From Actinomyces urinae (GTDB lineage Bacteria; Actinomycetota; Actinomycetes; Actinomycetales; Actinomycetaceae), in contig NZ_LT632547.1 of the NCBI RefSeq assembly GCF_900119695.1, positions 992,001 to 1,056,000 on the forward strand: DNA of 64,000 bases, written 5' to 3'. Below the pieces are notes generated by a model. That model did no database searches. It had not been told where the DNA came from and was given only the letters and a program-made list of their open reading frames with translations. How positions within the stretch are numbered: position 1 is the first letter of the stretch; each line of letters opens with the position of its first letter. The translations under genes were made by a program, and so were the position numbers. Positions 22,541 to 33,900 of this stretch are shown piece by piece.

Positions 22541-23037
22541 CGGGTGCCCTCCCCTCGGCTCGATCCGCTCTCAGACGCCTGCGCGGAATCCTCTACGGCC
22601 TCCGCATCGTAGAAGCGATGCGGATCTTCCTCACCAGTAACCTCATCTACCCCGTAGTCATCCACACGGTCCTTCGCGAGCCTGCGCGCAAGCCGGCGAT
22701 CCTCAACATCATCAACCACCTCGTCATGGCCAGACAAACGCCACGACCGGTACGCCAGCGCCATGCCAAACGCTGTAGTACCCAGGCCAATCACAATCGC
22801 AGTCAGCATCATCGCCTGCGGGAGTGGATCCGCCATGAGCGTTGGATCCACGTCCTCACCAAGCAAAGCCGGACGCGCTGAACGACCACTCGCCGCGAGG
22901 AACAACACGTTCACGCCGTGCCCCATCAGCGCCAAACCAATCAGGATACGCGTTAGCGTGCGCTCCATCACCAGGTAAGCACCTACCGCAACCAGCACGC
23001 CCGCAAGAATCACCACAACCAGGGAAGGAGTACTCAC
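22537..23037 (-). CDS. mnhC: Mrp Na+/H+ antiporter subunit C
   Basis: A 166-residue, NuoK-like subunit with three helices. The family features GLALMGHGVNVLFL and DPLPQAMMLTAIVIGL are present. The last 60 residues are acidic and soluble, an extension seen in actinobacterial MnhC. It overlaps the A and D genes by four bases each. Confidence 0.95.
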   Translation of the reverse strand: MSTPSLVVVILAGVLVAVGAYLVMERTLTRILIGLALMGHGVNVLFLAASGRSARPALLGEDVDPTLMADPLPQAMMLTAIVIGLGTTAFGMALAYRSWRLSGHDEVVDDVEDRRLARRLAKDRVDDYGVDEVTGEEDPHRFYDAEAVEDSAQASESGSSRGEGTR

Positions 23038-25946
23038 TTCGGCTCCCTCCTCACGTCGCTAAGCGCACCCGCAGGCATCTTGTTCTTCACCTGCGCTTGC
23101 TCGGCCTCCGCGCGATCCTTATCCACCTGGCCGCCAAGCGCCGTCACCAAATCCAAAACAACCGCCACAACCAGTAGGTACACGCCCACGTCCACAATCA
23201 ATGCCGACGTGAAGTGAACACTGCCGAGCACGCCGAAACTGAGGTCAATCTCCGTAGACTGCAAAACCGTGTTCCCATATGCCAGCGGCATCACGGCACC
23301 AACCGTTGCAGTGAACAGGCCAAAGCCCAGCAGTGCACCTGGATTCACACGGCTGGCCTCACGCAGCTCGAACCGGCCTCCCGCCATATACCGCAGCGTG
23401 AACGCAATGCCTGCAAGGACACCGCCCGCAAAACCGCCACCCGGATTGTTGTGCCCCACCCAGAGCAGCCACAGGGAAGCAACCAGCATCGTGGGGAACA
23501 AAACCCGTGTGCCAACCTCCAGAAGCAGCGAGCGCGAACGCGCCGACAGCATCGAGATTGCCGGCAACCACGCGCCGGGGGTCTTAGGCCTCTCGCGTTC
23601 TAGCGTTGAGCTACGACGCACCAGATAAATCATCGACGCCACGCCCGTAGCGGTCACGAGCAGGACCGACAGCTCACCAACCGTATCCCACGCGCGCGTG
23701 TCCACCAAGATCACGTTCACCACGTTCTTACCCGCACCAAACGAGTAAGCTTCCGCAGGAATCAAGTTAGAAATAGGTTCCGCAACGCGGGCCTGAGTAG
23801 CCACTATCGTTGCGCCGGTGACTACGATTCCCAAAACGCCCGCCAAACCTATGCGCGCCCAACGTGAAATTGCGAACGAACGCACCGAGAAGTTCTGCGG
23901 CAAGGACCGCAACACCAGAACGAACACAACCAGTGAGACAACCTCGACCAGCATCTGCGTAAGCGCCAAATCCGGGGCGCCATACGTCATATAAAGAAGC
24001 GAAATAGCGGTACCTACCACACCGAGTGCTAACACCGCGTTAATACGTGAACGCGACCTCGCAGCCACAAACGCAGCCACACCCGCGAGCACTACAATTC
24101 CGACCTGCGTAGCCGAATCCCACAAACGCAGATTGAGCTCGGACTGGCCCACCTCGACCAGGCCAAAACCAACTGCCGCTGTGAATACTGCAAAAATCGT
24201 GGTTATATCCCACGGCAAAGAACCGCGGTGAAACAAGGAGGTGATGAGCGATGCGAAGTGTTCCAGCTCCAGCATTAGCCACCTGTAGATTTCGCTAATA
24301 TGCAGGTGCTTAGGAGCCAGGCGCCTCTGAATACGTGCAATGCGGGGGCGTTGCCACGCCATCCACACGCCTCCGGCCAGAATCACGGCCGTTATCAGTG
24401 CGGGCCCGGGCCCGGACCAGAGCGCGATGTGTGGCTCGCCCACTCCTCCCTCGGTAATGTACTCCGTCAAAGTCTGGAGCCACGCCGGCTGGATTGCGGC
24501 GAAGGAAGCCAGCGCCAAACCCACCACCGGGATCAGCGTAAGAGCGGGTAGCTGCGAGCTATCCATCTCAATCTTGATGCGTTTGCGTCCAAATGCGCCC
24601 CACCAATAGCGCCACGAGTACGCGACAGTAAGCACCGAACCGAGCGTCAAAATCACCAGGGCAGCAACATCAAGGCTTGCACCTGCCGAATGGGGTGCGA
24701 TGCTCGCGGCCCAACCGGCACCAGTTCCCTCAAACAAGCTGGTAATAAACGCCTCTTTACCCAAGAAACCCAGCAGAGGCGGCACGCCAGCCATCGAAAA
24801 CGCGAGCACCGCGGCGGACGCGGCCAGCACCGGCTGATGCTTGTACAGACAGTTAAGCTCACGCAAATCACGCGTGCCCGTGGCCTTCTCTACCAAACCA
24901 ACGCTCATAAACAGCGCCGACTTGAACACGGCGTGCGCCACCAACATCGCGATGCCAGCCGCGTAAGTTGCGGCCGTGCCGTAAGCCGTCGCCGCGCTCA
25001 TCAAACCCAGTTGAGACACGGTGCCGTAAGCCAGCACCAGCTTCAGATCGAACTGACGCAACGCGCGATACGAGCCCAGGAGCATAGTGGCCAGCCCGAG
25101 CGCCACAATTATCGGGGACCAACCCGGCACATTCGTAAATCCCGGCGTCAAACGCGCAATCAAATACACACCGGCCTTCACCATCGCAGCCGCGTGCAAG
25201 TACGCAGACACAGGTGTGGGGGCTGCCATCGCGCCCGGGAGCCAAAAGTGATGGGGCACCAATGCTGACTTGGTACTCGCACCCAAAATGATCAGCAACG
25301 CAGCCACAATCACCTGCGCCGAATCTACCTGCAACGCCCCACTGCTCGCATTTGCCACCAGCAAGTGAACCGAATAGGAGCCTCCCGGGGCCTCAGCCAC
25401 CATCACGAAGCCAGCAAACATTGCGAGGCCACCAAAGCCCGTTACTTGAATAGATTGGCGGGCAGCCGCACGCGCCGGACGATTATCAAAATGGTGACCA
25501 ATCAGCAGGTAAGAAAAAACCGTGGTCAGTTCCCAAAACAAATAAATAATCAGCAAATGATCAGCCGTCACCAGGCCGAGCATCGCCGCTGCGAACGCCG
25601 TGAAAATCGCAGAAAAGCGGCCCAAACTAGCCGCATTAGAACTGAAATAGCGCGCCGCATACAGCATCACCAGCGTGCCCACGCCGCTCACAATCAGCGT
25701 CATCAACCACGACAGCGGGTCGAGCCTGAACGTCACCGCTAAAGAGAGCTCACCCACCCAATTCCACACGAACTGCGGAGGAGAGGCGAACACCTCCCTC
25801 GTGTACGAAAGCGCCCACACCACAGCACTAAGCGGCGCCAAAGCCGTTAAGAACAGGACATTTCGCCCCAACTTGCGTCCGAGCAACGGGGCAACACAAG
25901 CCGCCAACGCATGAAGAAGCAAAATCGTGACCAAAACTGTCCTCAC
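23034..25946 (-). CDS. mnhA: Mrp Na+/H+ antiporter subunit A fused to subunit B
   Basis: A 970-residue fusion. The N-terminal two thirds are MrpA (NuoL-like; TADHLLIIYLFWELTTVFSY, HAAAMVKAGVYLIARL, and DLALTQMLVEVVSLVVFVLV). The last about 140 residues form the MrpB domain (HNNPGGGFAGGVLAGIAF), which explains why no separate mnhB is present. It heads the operon mnhACDEFG. The start is GTG 25946 with no obvious RBS, so a leaderless or slightly different start is possible. Confidence 0.93.
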   Translation of the reverse strand: MRTVLVTILLLHALAACVAPLLGRKLGRNVLFLTALAPLSAVVWALSYTREVFASPPQFVWNWVGELSLAVTFRLDPLSWLMTLIVSGVGTLVMLYAARYFSSNAASLGRFSAIFTAFAAAMLGLVTADHLLIIYLFWELTTVFSYLLIGHHFDNRPARAAARQSIQVTGFGGLAMFAGFVMVAEAPGGSYSVHLLVANASSGALQVDSAQVIVAALLIILGASTKSALVPHHFWLPGAMAAPTPVSAYLHAAAMVKAGVYLIARLTPGFTNVPGWSPIIVALGLATMLLGSYRALRQFDLKLVLAYGTVSQLGLMSAATAYGTAATYAAGIAMLVAHAVFKSALFMSVGLVEKATGTRDLRELNCLYKHQPVLAASAAVLAFSMAGVPPLLGFLGKEAFITSLFEGTGAGWAASIAPHSAGASLDVAALVILTLGSVLTVAYSWRYWWGAFGRKRIKIEMDSSQLPALTLIPVVGLALASFAAIQPAWLQTLTEYITEGGVGEPHIALWSGPGPALITAVILAGGVWMAWQRPRIARIQRRLAPKHLHISEIYRWLMLELEHFASLITSLFHRGSLPWDITTIFAVFTAAVGFGLVEVGQSELNLRLWDSATQVGIVVLAGVAAFVAARSRSRINAVLALGVVGTAISLLYMTYGAPDLALTQMLVEVVSLVVFVLVLRSLPQNFSVRSFAISRWARIGLAGVLGIVVTGATIVATQARVAEPISNLIPAEAYSFGAGKNVVNVILVDTRAWDTVGELSVLLVTATGVASMIYLVRRSSTLERERPKTPGAWLPAISMLSARSRSLLLEVGTRVLFPTMLVASLWLLWVGHNNPGGGFAGGVLAGIAFTLRYMAGGRFELREASRVNPGALLGFGLFTATVGAVMPLAYGNTVLQSTEIDLSFGVLGSVHFTSALIVDVGVYLLVVAVVLDLVTALGGQVDKDRAEAEQAQVKNKMPAGALSDVRREPK

Positions 25947-25998
25947 TCGCGACGAAAGCGGCTAACTGGCTTACAGCAAGAATCAGACTAGCGAATTT

Positions 25999-26027
25999 TT
26001 GAGACAACGGCGCAATAAAGCGATAAT
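25999..26027 (+). promoter_or_regulatory. Promoter of the Fe-S oxidoreductase gene
   Basis: TTGAGA (25999-26004) and GATAAT (26022-26027) with the ideal 17-base spacer, 35 bases before the start codon. AAGGAG provides the ribosome site. Confidence 0.65.
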
Positions 26028-26062
26028 ACGAACATGCCCTAAACCGTTAAGGAGCGAAGGTC

Positions 26063-28393
26063 ATGACCCCTGAAATCTTGCGCGTAACCCTTTTTGCGAT
26101 CGCCATCATCGCAACCATCGTCGCAATCTTGACCTTCGTTCGCGCCGTCATAGTCATGTACCAGCGCGTCGCCACCGGTCAGAGCGCACCCGGCCGGCTC
26201 CGCCCAATTGGCCCGCGCCTGTGGATGACCATCAAAACCATTCTGAGCCACCGCGAATTCCGTGACCGGCCTGGGGTTCGCATAGCGCACTGGTTCGTTA
26301 TGCTCTCCTTCCCTATCCTGGCGCTCACTCTTGCCACCGGCATGGGTAAACTTCGTGTCCCCTCATTCTCTCTGGGAGCAATCGACCATTTCCCCCTGTG
26401 GGAATGGATCGTTGAACTGTTCGCATGGACCAGCCTCATTGGCATCATCGGCCTTATCACCTTGCGCCTTGCATCCGGCTCTGGCCGTGACCGAGAAGCA
26501 GAAGGCGAAACCCGCACCGGCCAAGCCGCCTCACTAGCATCTAGGTTCCTTGGATCCACACGCTGGCAGGCATACTTCGTTGAGTTCGTAGTGCTAACCG
26601 TAGTGCTAGCAGTTATTGGCCTACGCGCCCTCGACTACGCGGCAGCAATCAACGAAGTAACCGACGAGGGCGGCCAACTAATCCTGGGCCCCGCCTACGC
26701 TACGGCCTTGCACTACCCCACCACCGCATGGCTCGGCAACATCCTGGCTGGATTGTCCAACACTGCCCTGCTTAACTCGATAGCCGTGCTGTCCTTCCTT
26801 AAAGTCGTAGTCTCAATGGCGTGGATGACCGTGATTGGTGTGCAGACCAGCATGGGTGTGGCATGGCACCGCTTCCTGGCCTTAATAAATATCTACGCTC
26901 GCCGCAACGCCGACGGTTCCAAAACCCTGGGTGCGGCTTCGCCACTCATTGTGGAGGGGGCTCCGCTTCTGAGCGAGGAACAGCTTGATGAGCTAGATGA
27001 TGACGCGACGCTTGGCACCGGCACTTTGGCGGATCTAACGTGGAAACAACGCCTGGACTTCATGACCTGCACCGAGTGCGGCCGCTGCCAAGAACTTTGC
27101 CCCGCGTGGAACACCGGCAAGCCCCTATCCCCGAAATTACTCACCGTGTCCCTGCGCGACCACGTGGCCGCCGTCGAGCAGATGGAAGCCCTCGGAGACA
27201 AGGCCTACACCAAAGATGAGGAAGGCAACGTCCTCGTCGATTCAAATGTTCCTAACACCGCGCACACCCCAGACGTTTTACAAGCCCTAATCGCGTCTGG
27301 AAACACCGGCGAAACCGGCGTTTCAATGGAAGCCGGCCCGCTGGTTGGCGACGTAGTTTGTGAGGACGCGCTGTGGGACTGCACGATGTGCGGCGCGTGC
27401 GTAGACCAGTGCCCCGTCGACATTGAGCACCTGGACACGATCCTGGGAATGCGCCGCCACCAAGTGCTGATGGAGTCCGCCTTCCCGCGCGAACTAGCGC
27501 GCCCGTTCCGCTCGCTAGAGACTAAGGCCAACCCGTACAACCAAGCGCCGCGCAAGCGCCTGGAATGGGCTAAAGACCTAGAGTTTGACGTGCCCGTCAT
27601 AGGCGAGGACGTGGAGGATGCCAGCGAAGTTGACTGGGTATTTTGGGTTGGTTGCGCGGGCGCCTACGATGATCAAGCGAAGAAAACAACGCGCGCAATC
27701 GCAGAGCTACTACACGTTGCGGGCGTGAAGTTCGCGGTGCTGGGTAATGCGGAAACATGTACAGGCGATCCGGCGCGCAGGGCCGGCAACGAGCTGTTGT
27801 TCCAAATGCTCGCGCAGCAGGCTATCGAGACGCTGAACGAATCGAACGTGAAAAAAATCGTGGTCTCTTGCGCGCACTGCTTTAACACGATCGCTAACGA
27901 ATACCCCGAACTTGGCGGCACATTCGAAGTTGTACACCACACGCAACTGTTGAACCGCCTGGTTCGCGAAGGCGCCCTCACTCCCGTGCCGCCAAAGCCG
28001 GGCGAAGAAAGCCGCAAAATCACCTATCACGATCCATGCTTCTTGGGTCGCCACAACCAGATTTACGAGGCACCGCGCACTCTTCTCAGTTCTGATCCCG
28101 CTCTTGAGATGGTGGAAATGCCGCGTTCGGGCGAGCGCGCAATGTGTTGCGGTGCGGGCGGCGCCAGGGCATGGATGGAAGAAACCCGGGGCGTGCGTAT
28201 CTCGCAGGCGCGCGTGGACGAGGCCGGGCAGACGGGCGCAGAGGTTATTGCAACGGCATGCCCGTTCTGCTCACAAATGCTGGGCTCCACGCCCACTCCC
28301 GCAGGCGCGCAGCAGGGCATTGAGATCAAGGACGTTGCCGTACTGATGCTAGATGCCGTGCGCAGGGGCGAAACCGAAGAGGCGGCCAAGTAG
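26063..28393 (+). CDS. Membrane Fe-S oxidoreductase (Rv0338c/heterodisulfide-reductase-like)
   Basis: A 776-residue protein. The first 270 residues have about five membrane helices like a NarI/DsrM-type haem subunit. Two 4Fe-4S motifs follow (CTECGRCQELCP at about 336 and CTMCGACVDQCP at about 442). Two C-terminal cysteine-rich CCG domains follow (CAHC about 605; CCGAGGARAW about 693). This layout matches mycobacterial Rv0338c and heterodisulfide-reductase DE-type proteins, which move electrons between the membrane quinone pool and a cytoplasmic partner. It stands alone, divergent from the mrp operon, with TAAGGAG before the ATG. The partner is unknown. Confidence 0.88.
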   Translation: MTPEILRVTLFAIAIIATIVAILTFVRAVIVMYQRVATGQSAPGRLRPIGPRLWMTIKTILSHREFRDRPGVRIAHWFVMLSFPILALTLATGMGKLRVPSFSLGAIDHFPLWEWIVELFAWTSLIGIIGLITLRLASGSGRDREAEGETRTGQAASLASRFLGSTRWQAYFVEFVVLTVVLAVIGLRALDYAAAINEVTDEGGQLILGPAYATALHYPTTAWLGNILAGLSNTALLNSIAVLSFLKVVVSMAWMTVIGVQTSMGVAWHRFLALINIYARRNADGSKTLGAASPLIVEGAPLLSEEQLDELDDDATLGTGTLADLTWKQRLDFMTCTECGRCQELCPAWNTGKPLSPKLLTVSLRDHVAAVEQMEALGDKAYTKDEEGNVLVDSNVPNTAHTPDVLQALIASGNTGETGVSMEAGPLVGDVVCEDALWDCTMCGACVDQCPVDIEHLDTILGMRRHQVLMESAFPRELARPFRSLETKANPYNQAPRKRLEWAKDLEFDVPVIGEDVEDASEVDWVFWVGCAGAYDDQAKKTTRAIAELLHVAGVKFAVLGNAETCTGDPARRAGNELLFQMLAQQAIETLNESNVKKIVVSCAHCFNTIANEYPELGGTFEVVHHTQLLNRLVREGALTPVPPKPGEESRKITYHDPCFLGRHNQIYEAPRTLLSSDPALEMVEMPRSGERAMCCGAGGARAWMEETRGVRISQARVDEAGQTGAEVIATACPFCSQMLGSTPTPAGAQQGIEIKDVAVLMLDAVRRGETEEAAK

Positions 28394-28427
28394 CCTCGCC
28401 CGCGAGCGCCCCTATTCGTGAACGCCC

Positions 28428-29660
28428 CTACTCTGGGTCGGAGATCAAGAACTGGTCTTCGTCCAGCATGTATCCGGCAGTAGACCTTGCGATAAGGCTG
28501 GCGATCAGCTCAATCTGGTCTTTGACGCGGTTGCGTTCAAAGCGTAGCGCGCGGCCGGGCCGCATAAGTTTATCCCGGTAAACCTCGGGCATGATCCAGC
28601 GGACCCCGTACTCGATGGCGCTGCCCTGCGGCCACTGCTCGAAGCGCAGAACGGAGGGCGTGAAATCCGCGGGAGCAACGGTAATGTGCACTCGCGAGGT
28701 GTTCCCCACGGATGCGATCAGCGAGTAACCGCGCACAACAAACCCCTCGGCCGCAGCTTTCCTGTCAGCTTCCTGCGCGATTTCAGCTATGCGCACCAAC
28801 TCGTCTTCGGGAATGTTGATCTTTTTCGCGATTTCTTCCCGCGTTTGCACGCGCTGCGCTGAGTCGATGGGCGTTAGCTTCGCTTCTTCCAACCCGTTCA
28901 CAATGTCGGGCAGATAAGGGCGTAGCAACGCGGTGAGGTCTTCCTCATCCACCCACCTGGGCGCGTAGACCATCATGTCCACTGCGCTGTCCGCGTCAGG
29001 TTCTATGTTGATCCGCGAGGGAGCGGCGTTCACAGCTCCGGCAAGACGCCTGGCAATGCGGATAAGGCCGGCGAGAACTTCGAACTCTTTACCCGCCGGC
29101 ATACCGTCTGGGAAGGCGCGCGCGAGCGGGTCGGTGCGCATGAGGAAGTCCGGGGCGGCGCTGGTGCGAACAGCGGGCACGTCTACAATCCACGCTTGCT
29201 CCATGCGGGCGGGTGTGTTAAGCAGTGCGCGTTCTGCTTTAGTGATGCGCCAGGGGCCTGACAGAGTGGCGCCTTGGGTGAGGCGGAGCAGGCCGGGCGA
29301 AAGCCAGCCGGCGTCCTCGGAAATGGAAACAGCTAGAGCTTCAAGCTCGCGTGGGTCCACGTCGTCCCCAGTGACCAGCAGGTGTTTGCCTTCCGCGTCT
29401 TTGGTGCTCAGGATTTTGGCGTCCTCGAACTTGATGACAGGCATGTCCACGGATGCGCCATGTTCGACGGCGTTGAGCTCGCCAGCTGCTGTAACAGTGA
29501 GGGCGCGCGCCCGCGTGGCGTTCACTTGGGTGGCTAGGTCTGGCATTGCCTGCGTGGCAAGGGAATCCGCCGACGTGGGTGTGGTTTCGCGCGGAACCGT
29601 GTTGGATTGGTTTAGTTGCGCGAGTCGCTCGGCGATGGGGACGCGCTCAGACTTGCTCAT
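28428..29660 (-). CDS. Conserved hypothetical protein coupled to dcd
   Basis: 410 residues, soluble, no signal peptide or membrane segment. The C-terminal half has alternating strands and helices ([17 protein letters not shown] at the end); the middle contains a helical run [20 protein letters not shown] that could be a small HTH-like module. I do not recognise the family. The start overlaps the dcd stop by four bases, so it is translated with dCTP deaminase, hinting at a link to nucleotide metabolism or replication stress, but this is only context. Confidence 0.7.
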   Translation of the reverse strand: MSKSERVPIAERLAQLNQSNTVPRETTPTSADSLATQAMPDLATQVNATRARALTVTAAGELNAVEHGASVDMPVIKFEDAKILSTKDAEGKHLLVTGDDVDPRELEALAVSISEDAGWLSPGLLRLTQGATLSGPWRITKAERALLNTPARMEQAWIVDVPAVRTSAAPDFLMRTDPLARAFPDGMPAGKEFEVLAGLIRIARRLAGAVNAAPSRINIEPDADSAVDMMVYAPRWVDEEDLTALLRPYLPDIVNGLEEAKLTPIDSAQRVQTREEIAKKINIPEDELVRIAEIAQEADRKAAAEGFVVRGYSLIASVGNTSRVHITVAPADFTPSVLRFEQWPQGSAIEYGVRWIMPEVYRDKLMRPGRALRFERNRVKDQIELIASLIARSTAGYMLDEDQFLISDPE

Positions 29661-30268
29661 AGAACCTGCACGTCCCCTTCAATGTGAGGGCTTTGCGCGA
29701 TCTCTACGCGTTCGAAGTTTCGATGCGACCGGGAGGCGGTGGGGCCGCGCTGGCCTTGGTAGCGCGATCCGCGCGCACCCTTGCCGTATGGGGCTTCGGC
29801 CGGCGAGGACAGTTGGAAGAAGCAGAGTTGTCCGACTTTCATACCCGGGTAGAGGAGGATCGGCATGGTTGCGGTGTTGGATAGTTCCAGGGTGACGTGC
29901 CCGGTGAAGCCGGGGTCGATGAATCCTGCTGTGGAGTGCGTTAGCAGACCCAGCCGGCCAAGTGATGATTTACCTTCGAGGCGCGCGGCAATGTCATCGG
30001 CAAGCGTGACCTGCTCGTAGGTTGCGCCGAGGACGAATTCGCCGGGGTGGAGCACAAAGGGCTCGTTACCTACGTCCACGAGGCTGGTGAGCTCCGATTG
30101 GTCTGCGGCCGGATCGATTACCGGGTACTTGTGGTTGTTGAACAGCCTAAAGTAGCGGTCCAGCCGAACGTCGATGGAGGCTGGTTGCACCATGTTTGGG
30201 TCCCACGGATCGAGGGCGATTTTGCCGGCGTCAATGTGGGCTCGAATGTCACGATCACTTAGCAGCAT
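29657..30268 (-). CDS. dcd: dCTP deaminase, probably bifunctional (dUMP-forming)
   Basis: 203 residues. It deaminates dCTP and, in the actinobacterial branch, also hydrolyses the dUTP to dUMP. It starts [17 protein letters not shown], and contains [13 protein letters not shown], the catalytic block [20 protein letters not shown] and [12 protein letters not shown]. The ATG at 30268 matches the family N terminus; longer upstream frame is not family-like. The downstream gene overlaps by four bases. Confidence 0.95.
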   Translation of the reverse strand: MLLSDRDIRAHIDAGKIALDPWDPNMVQPASIDVRLDRYFRLFNNHKYPVIDPAADQSELTSLVDVGNEPFVLHPGEFVLGATYEQVTLADDIAARLEGKSSLGRLGLLTHSTAGFIDPGFTGHVTLELSNTATMPILLYPGMKVGQLCFFQLSSPAEAPYGKGARGSRYQGQRGPTASRSHRNFERVEIAQSPHIEGDVQVL

Positions 30269-30394
30269 GGCTTCATTTTCCCATGAAAACGAGGCCACGT
30301 GGTACCGCTTAGATCTTCTGCATATTTTGCAGGGCGGAACTAACATGAGTGGTGTGTATTTCGTTACAGTTTGAATTGAAAGAAAGGATAGACG

Positions 30395-30826
30395 ATGACT
30401 GAGTACGCTGGCCAGTTTGACGATCAGGGCAAGAAGCCTTACGTGATTGATATTGAGAAGGAAACGCTTGATAACACGAATTTCCGCACAACCATGTGGA
30501 CGGGTGAGCACATTCAGCTAACCGTGATGGAAATTCCGGTTGGTGGCGACATTGGTCTTGAGGTTCACGAGGACACGGACCAGTTCCTGCGTATTGAGCA
30601 GGGTAAGGGACGCTGCGAGATGGGCCCGTCCAAGGATGATCTGAACTTCGTAAAGGAAGTTGAGGACGACTTCGCGATTTTTGTTCCAGCCGGGGCTTGG
30701 CACAACGTGACAAACATTGGCGAGGAGCCGTTGAAGCTGTACACCATTTACGGCCCAGCAGATCATTTGCCCGGCACGGTGCACAAGACGCAGGCAGATG
30801 CGGAGGCAGATCCGCACGAGCACTGA
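30395..30826 (+). CDS. Cupin-domain metal-binding protein
   Basis: 143 residues forming one cupin barrel. Motif one is [19 protein letters not shown] (two-His/Glu pattern, with H and E as ligands) and motif two is [14 protein letters not shown]. Proteins of this size are often annotated as mannose-6-phosphate-isomerase-like or unknown. AAAGGA precedes the ATG. The gene is alone, divergent from dcd, and ends at a strong hairpin. Confidence 0.85.
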   Translation: MTEYAGQFDDQGKKPYVIDIEKETLDNTNFRTTMWTGEHIQLTVMEIPVGGDIGLEVHEDTDQFLRIEQGKGRCEMGPSKDDLNFVKEVEDDFAIFVPAGAWHNVTNIGEEPLKLYTIYGPADHLPGTVHKTQADAEADPHEH

Positions 30827-30894
30827 GCCGAGGCGCCTGCCGGGGCTGGTACTAGCCGAAGCGGCGAGGGGCTTTAGCGGGCACGTGAGCTAAA

Positions 30895-30940
30895 CAAATA
30901 GTGGGTGCGATGGGCATTTGCCCATCGCACCCACTATTTG
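30895..30940. terminator. Bidirectional terminator, 22-bp arms
   Basis: The arms 30895-30916 and 30919-30940 are exact reverse complements around TT, with A/T-rich outer ends. They lie between the convergent cupin and adhesin genes. Confidence 0.85.
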
Positions 30941-30947
30941 ACCGGTG

Positions 30948-33900
30948 TTAGTGCGTTCTGCGCACCACCACGATTCCCGCTGCTAGCAGTACCAGCGCGG
31001 CAATGCCGAGCGGCAACGTAGCATCTGAAACGCCCGTCTTAGACAGTCCAGTTGCTGGTTTGCCAGTGGTTTGCGAGGGCGAGCTAGGCGAAGTCGAGTT
31101 CGACTCGCTTGGCTCAGTTGGCTCACTCGGCTCGGTCGGTTCCGTCGGTTCGCTAGGCTCACTCGGAGTGGTTGGCTCCGACGGCTCACTCGGCTGCGAC
31201 GGCTCACTCGGCTCCTCGGGTTCTTCCCCATTAGGCACTTCGAATGGGTTCTTGAAGGAGCCATCACCCGTCACCTCGGTTAGACCAGATTTAACGGTGT
31301 AGGGTTTCTCTGCGATCTCGACAACGATAGGTTTTGAAAGCTTCACGAATCCTTCGGGAGCTTTCAGCTCTGTAATCGTAACCTTGTCTTCTGGCAGATT
31401 CATTACATATAGCATGCCGGCACTGTCACTAACCGTGATCACATCCTTGCCGTCAGCATCCTGGTAACTGAACACAGCACCAGAAAGCGGTTTGCCTTCG
31501 TTATTTACCTTCTTCAAGGCAACGTATGGCATACCTTTCAAACGGGCAAAGGCGGAGTATTTTTGCGCGTCTATACTACCTTCCCCGCTTGCACCGGGCT
31601 GGACATTACTTGCGAAGGCTTTCACCTTGTTCACAATTTTTTCTGCGTCCGGGTTTATGATGCGCAAACTGGTTGGGTATTGAACCTTGTATGCGAACGG
31701 CTTGACGTTATCCGGGGTGTTCGGCAACTTGAAGCGGATCTTATGCGTAGCAGCATCGTATGAGATTCCAACCTCACCGTCTTTAGGATCTCCCTTTACC
31801 AGTGTGACTGGCGAGAAGTCCTTGTAATCACCCGTTGGCTGCAGATCATTAGACCTACTGACCGTGAAAGCATCAAGTTTTGGCTGTCCCTCTTCGTCAA
31901 GCGAAATAGTGATATTTTCATCGAGTTCGTCCTCGATTATGACATCCTTAAACTCTTGATCGAATGGCTTGTATGTAAACGTCCAATCTAGTTGAGAGTC
32001 GTTTTCTTTCGGATCTTCCTTGGTTAGCAAGTAAGGTTTGATTTCCAACTTGGCACCCGTATCAGCAAGGTCCTTGTCACCAGCCTTGAGAGAAACCTTG
32101 TTCGTGTACGTCTCAAACTTGGCTTGTGCCGCGTTCTTAACGAGGTCACTAAAGACATCCTCACTCATTTTTGTCTTGATGACAATGAAATAAGGCTTGC
32201 CTTCATATTCAGAGAAGTTCCAAGTGAGTTTATCTTTATCGAACTTCACTTTTGCTTCGTCCGCGCTGACGCGCTTCAAAGCCTTGCCTGGAGGCATGAA
32301 GGTGACAAATGCGGTGCTACCCGGTATTACAATCCCACCGTGGTCAATGAACTGGGGACTAACCGGCTCTGCCTCGTAAATGGCGAAGTAATCTGCCCCA
32401 CCCTCAGTTAGTGGCGCGAGCGAGAATCCTTCAGGCAACACGTCCGTGACCGACAAGTTCTTCAAATCCGTGAGGTTCGGCGTACCTAGTGACTTTGCGT
32501 ACTCAGATAGCTTGAGCCCCGTCGGGTTGACATCGATCCGGAACAGTGCGGTCCGGTCTTTGTAGTTAAACGTCTTTTGTTTATCAACCAATGGAATGTT
32601 GGTTACCCAGCTACGGTAGCCGCTCTCCCAACCGTTCTTGGAAACGCTACTCATGCTGTCTAGATCCGTATCGTACTCAATCGCGTACTTATCTAGCAGC
32701 CTGCCTTCCAAATCGTATTTTGCGGCGGCTGGCACCGTCTTCAAGGACTCGCCGGCTCCGGTTACCAAAACGGCGGTGTTCTTATATCGCGAGGAGTAAG
32801 AACCACCGGATTTATCTGTTAGGTCCAGCAAATTCTGCACGTGGGTTTGGAGCTGGAACTGGTAAGACTTAACGGCGGTGAAACCACTGATTTGAACCAG
32901 TTCACCTATCTGTTTCCCACCTTCGTTAAAGAGCGGGAAAGTCTTTGCCGTGAGCTTATCCTCCTCGTTCGCGGGCTTGAGAGAATCCTTCAGGTAGCTC
33001 TGGTTAAAGTTAACGAAGCCTTCGCCTTCACTATTCTTGCCGTTTATAAGTGACTCTAGAGTTCCCTCCGGCAAGGCATCTTTTACGTTCAGCCCTTTTT
33101 CGCTCTTGTATTCATCTTCTGATCCGTAGTAGAACAGCTCGTAGACGTAGCGATGTTCGGACGGGAAAACCCTGGAGAAGTCGGTCGTAATACTCCAGGG
33201 GATATTTCCCTGGTTCAAGAACTTCGGATCGTAAGCCTTCACCGCTCGTTTGGTGATAGTTGCAACACCGTCGTAAACCGGTGGTGTTACCGGCAAGACA
33301 TTGTCGCCACAAGTCCGAATCTCAGCGTCGTTTTGGAGCTTTCCGACCTCATCATCCTTATCAAAAATGAGTTTTACCGTAAACCGGTACTGTCCATTAA
33401 GTTCCTTAAGGAATATCCAATGGTTTTGTAGCTCTTTATACTTTGACTTTGGGTCAGCTTCTCGGGTTCCTGCATGCCAGCCAAGACCGAGATCGTACAC
33501 TTCCTTTGTATACGCTGACGTGTCAGGGCAGGGCGCATTCTCGTCAGCAGGAAAATCCGGGAAGTTCTTGGCGGCGTCCGCGCTCAAGGTTTCGATGTTC
33601 TCCTTAGCCACAGGCTGCCATGTGCCGTCTTTACCCGAAACGCTGTGCTCAATCGTTAGCTCTTGACGTTTAGGAGCTTTTTGGCCCTCGAACTCTGTCC
33701 GGAGAATGTCACCAATCCAGGCTGACCCATAGTTAAAGTGCGGTGTTCCTGCCACAATCGTCCAGATCATAGCCTTTTCAGTGCTGTCTTTTTCTACTTC
33801 AATTCCCGACAAGCTCTTAGCGATTCGCGGCTTTTTGTAGACCGGAACCTTTGCTTCGGCTGTCTTGGAATCCTCGTGAGAGTATGCAAGGTTAGCCACG

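Noticed and set aside
31003-31302. Gly/Ser-rich plus-strand frame opposite the adhesin end
   Set aside because: It is the antisense of the P-E-S-T wall-spanning repeat; repetitive sequence keeps several frames open.
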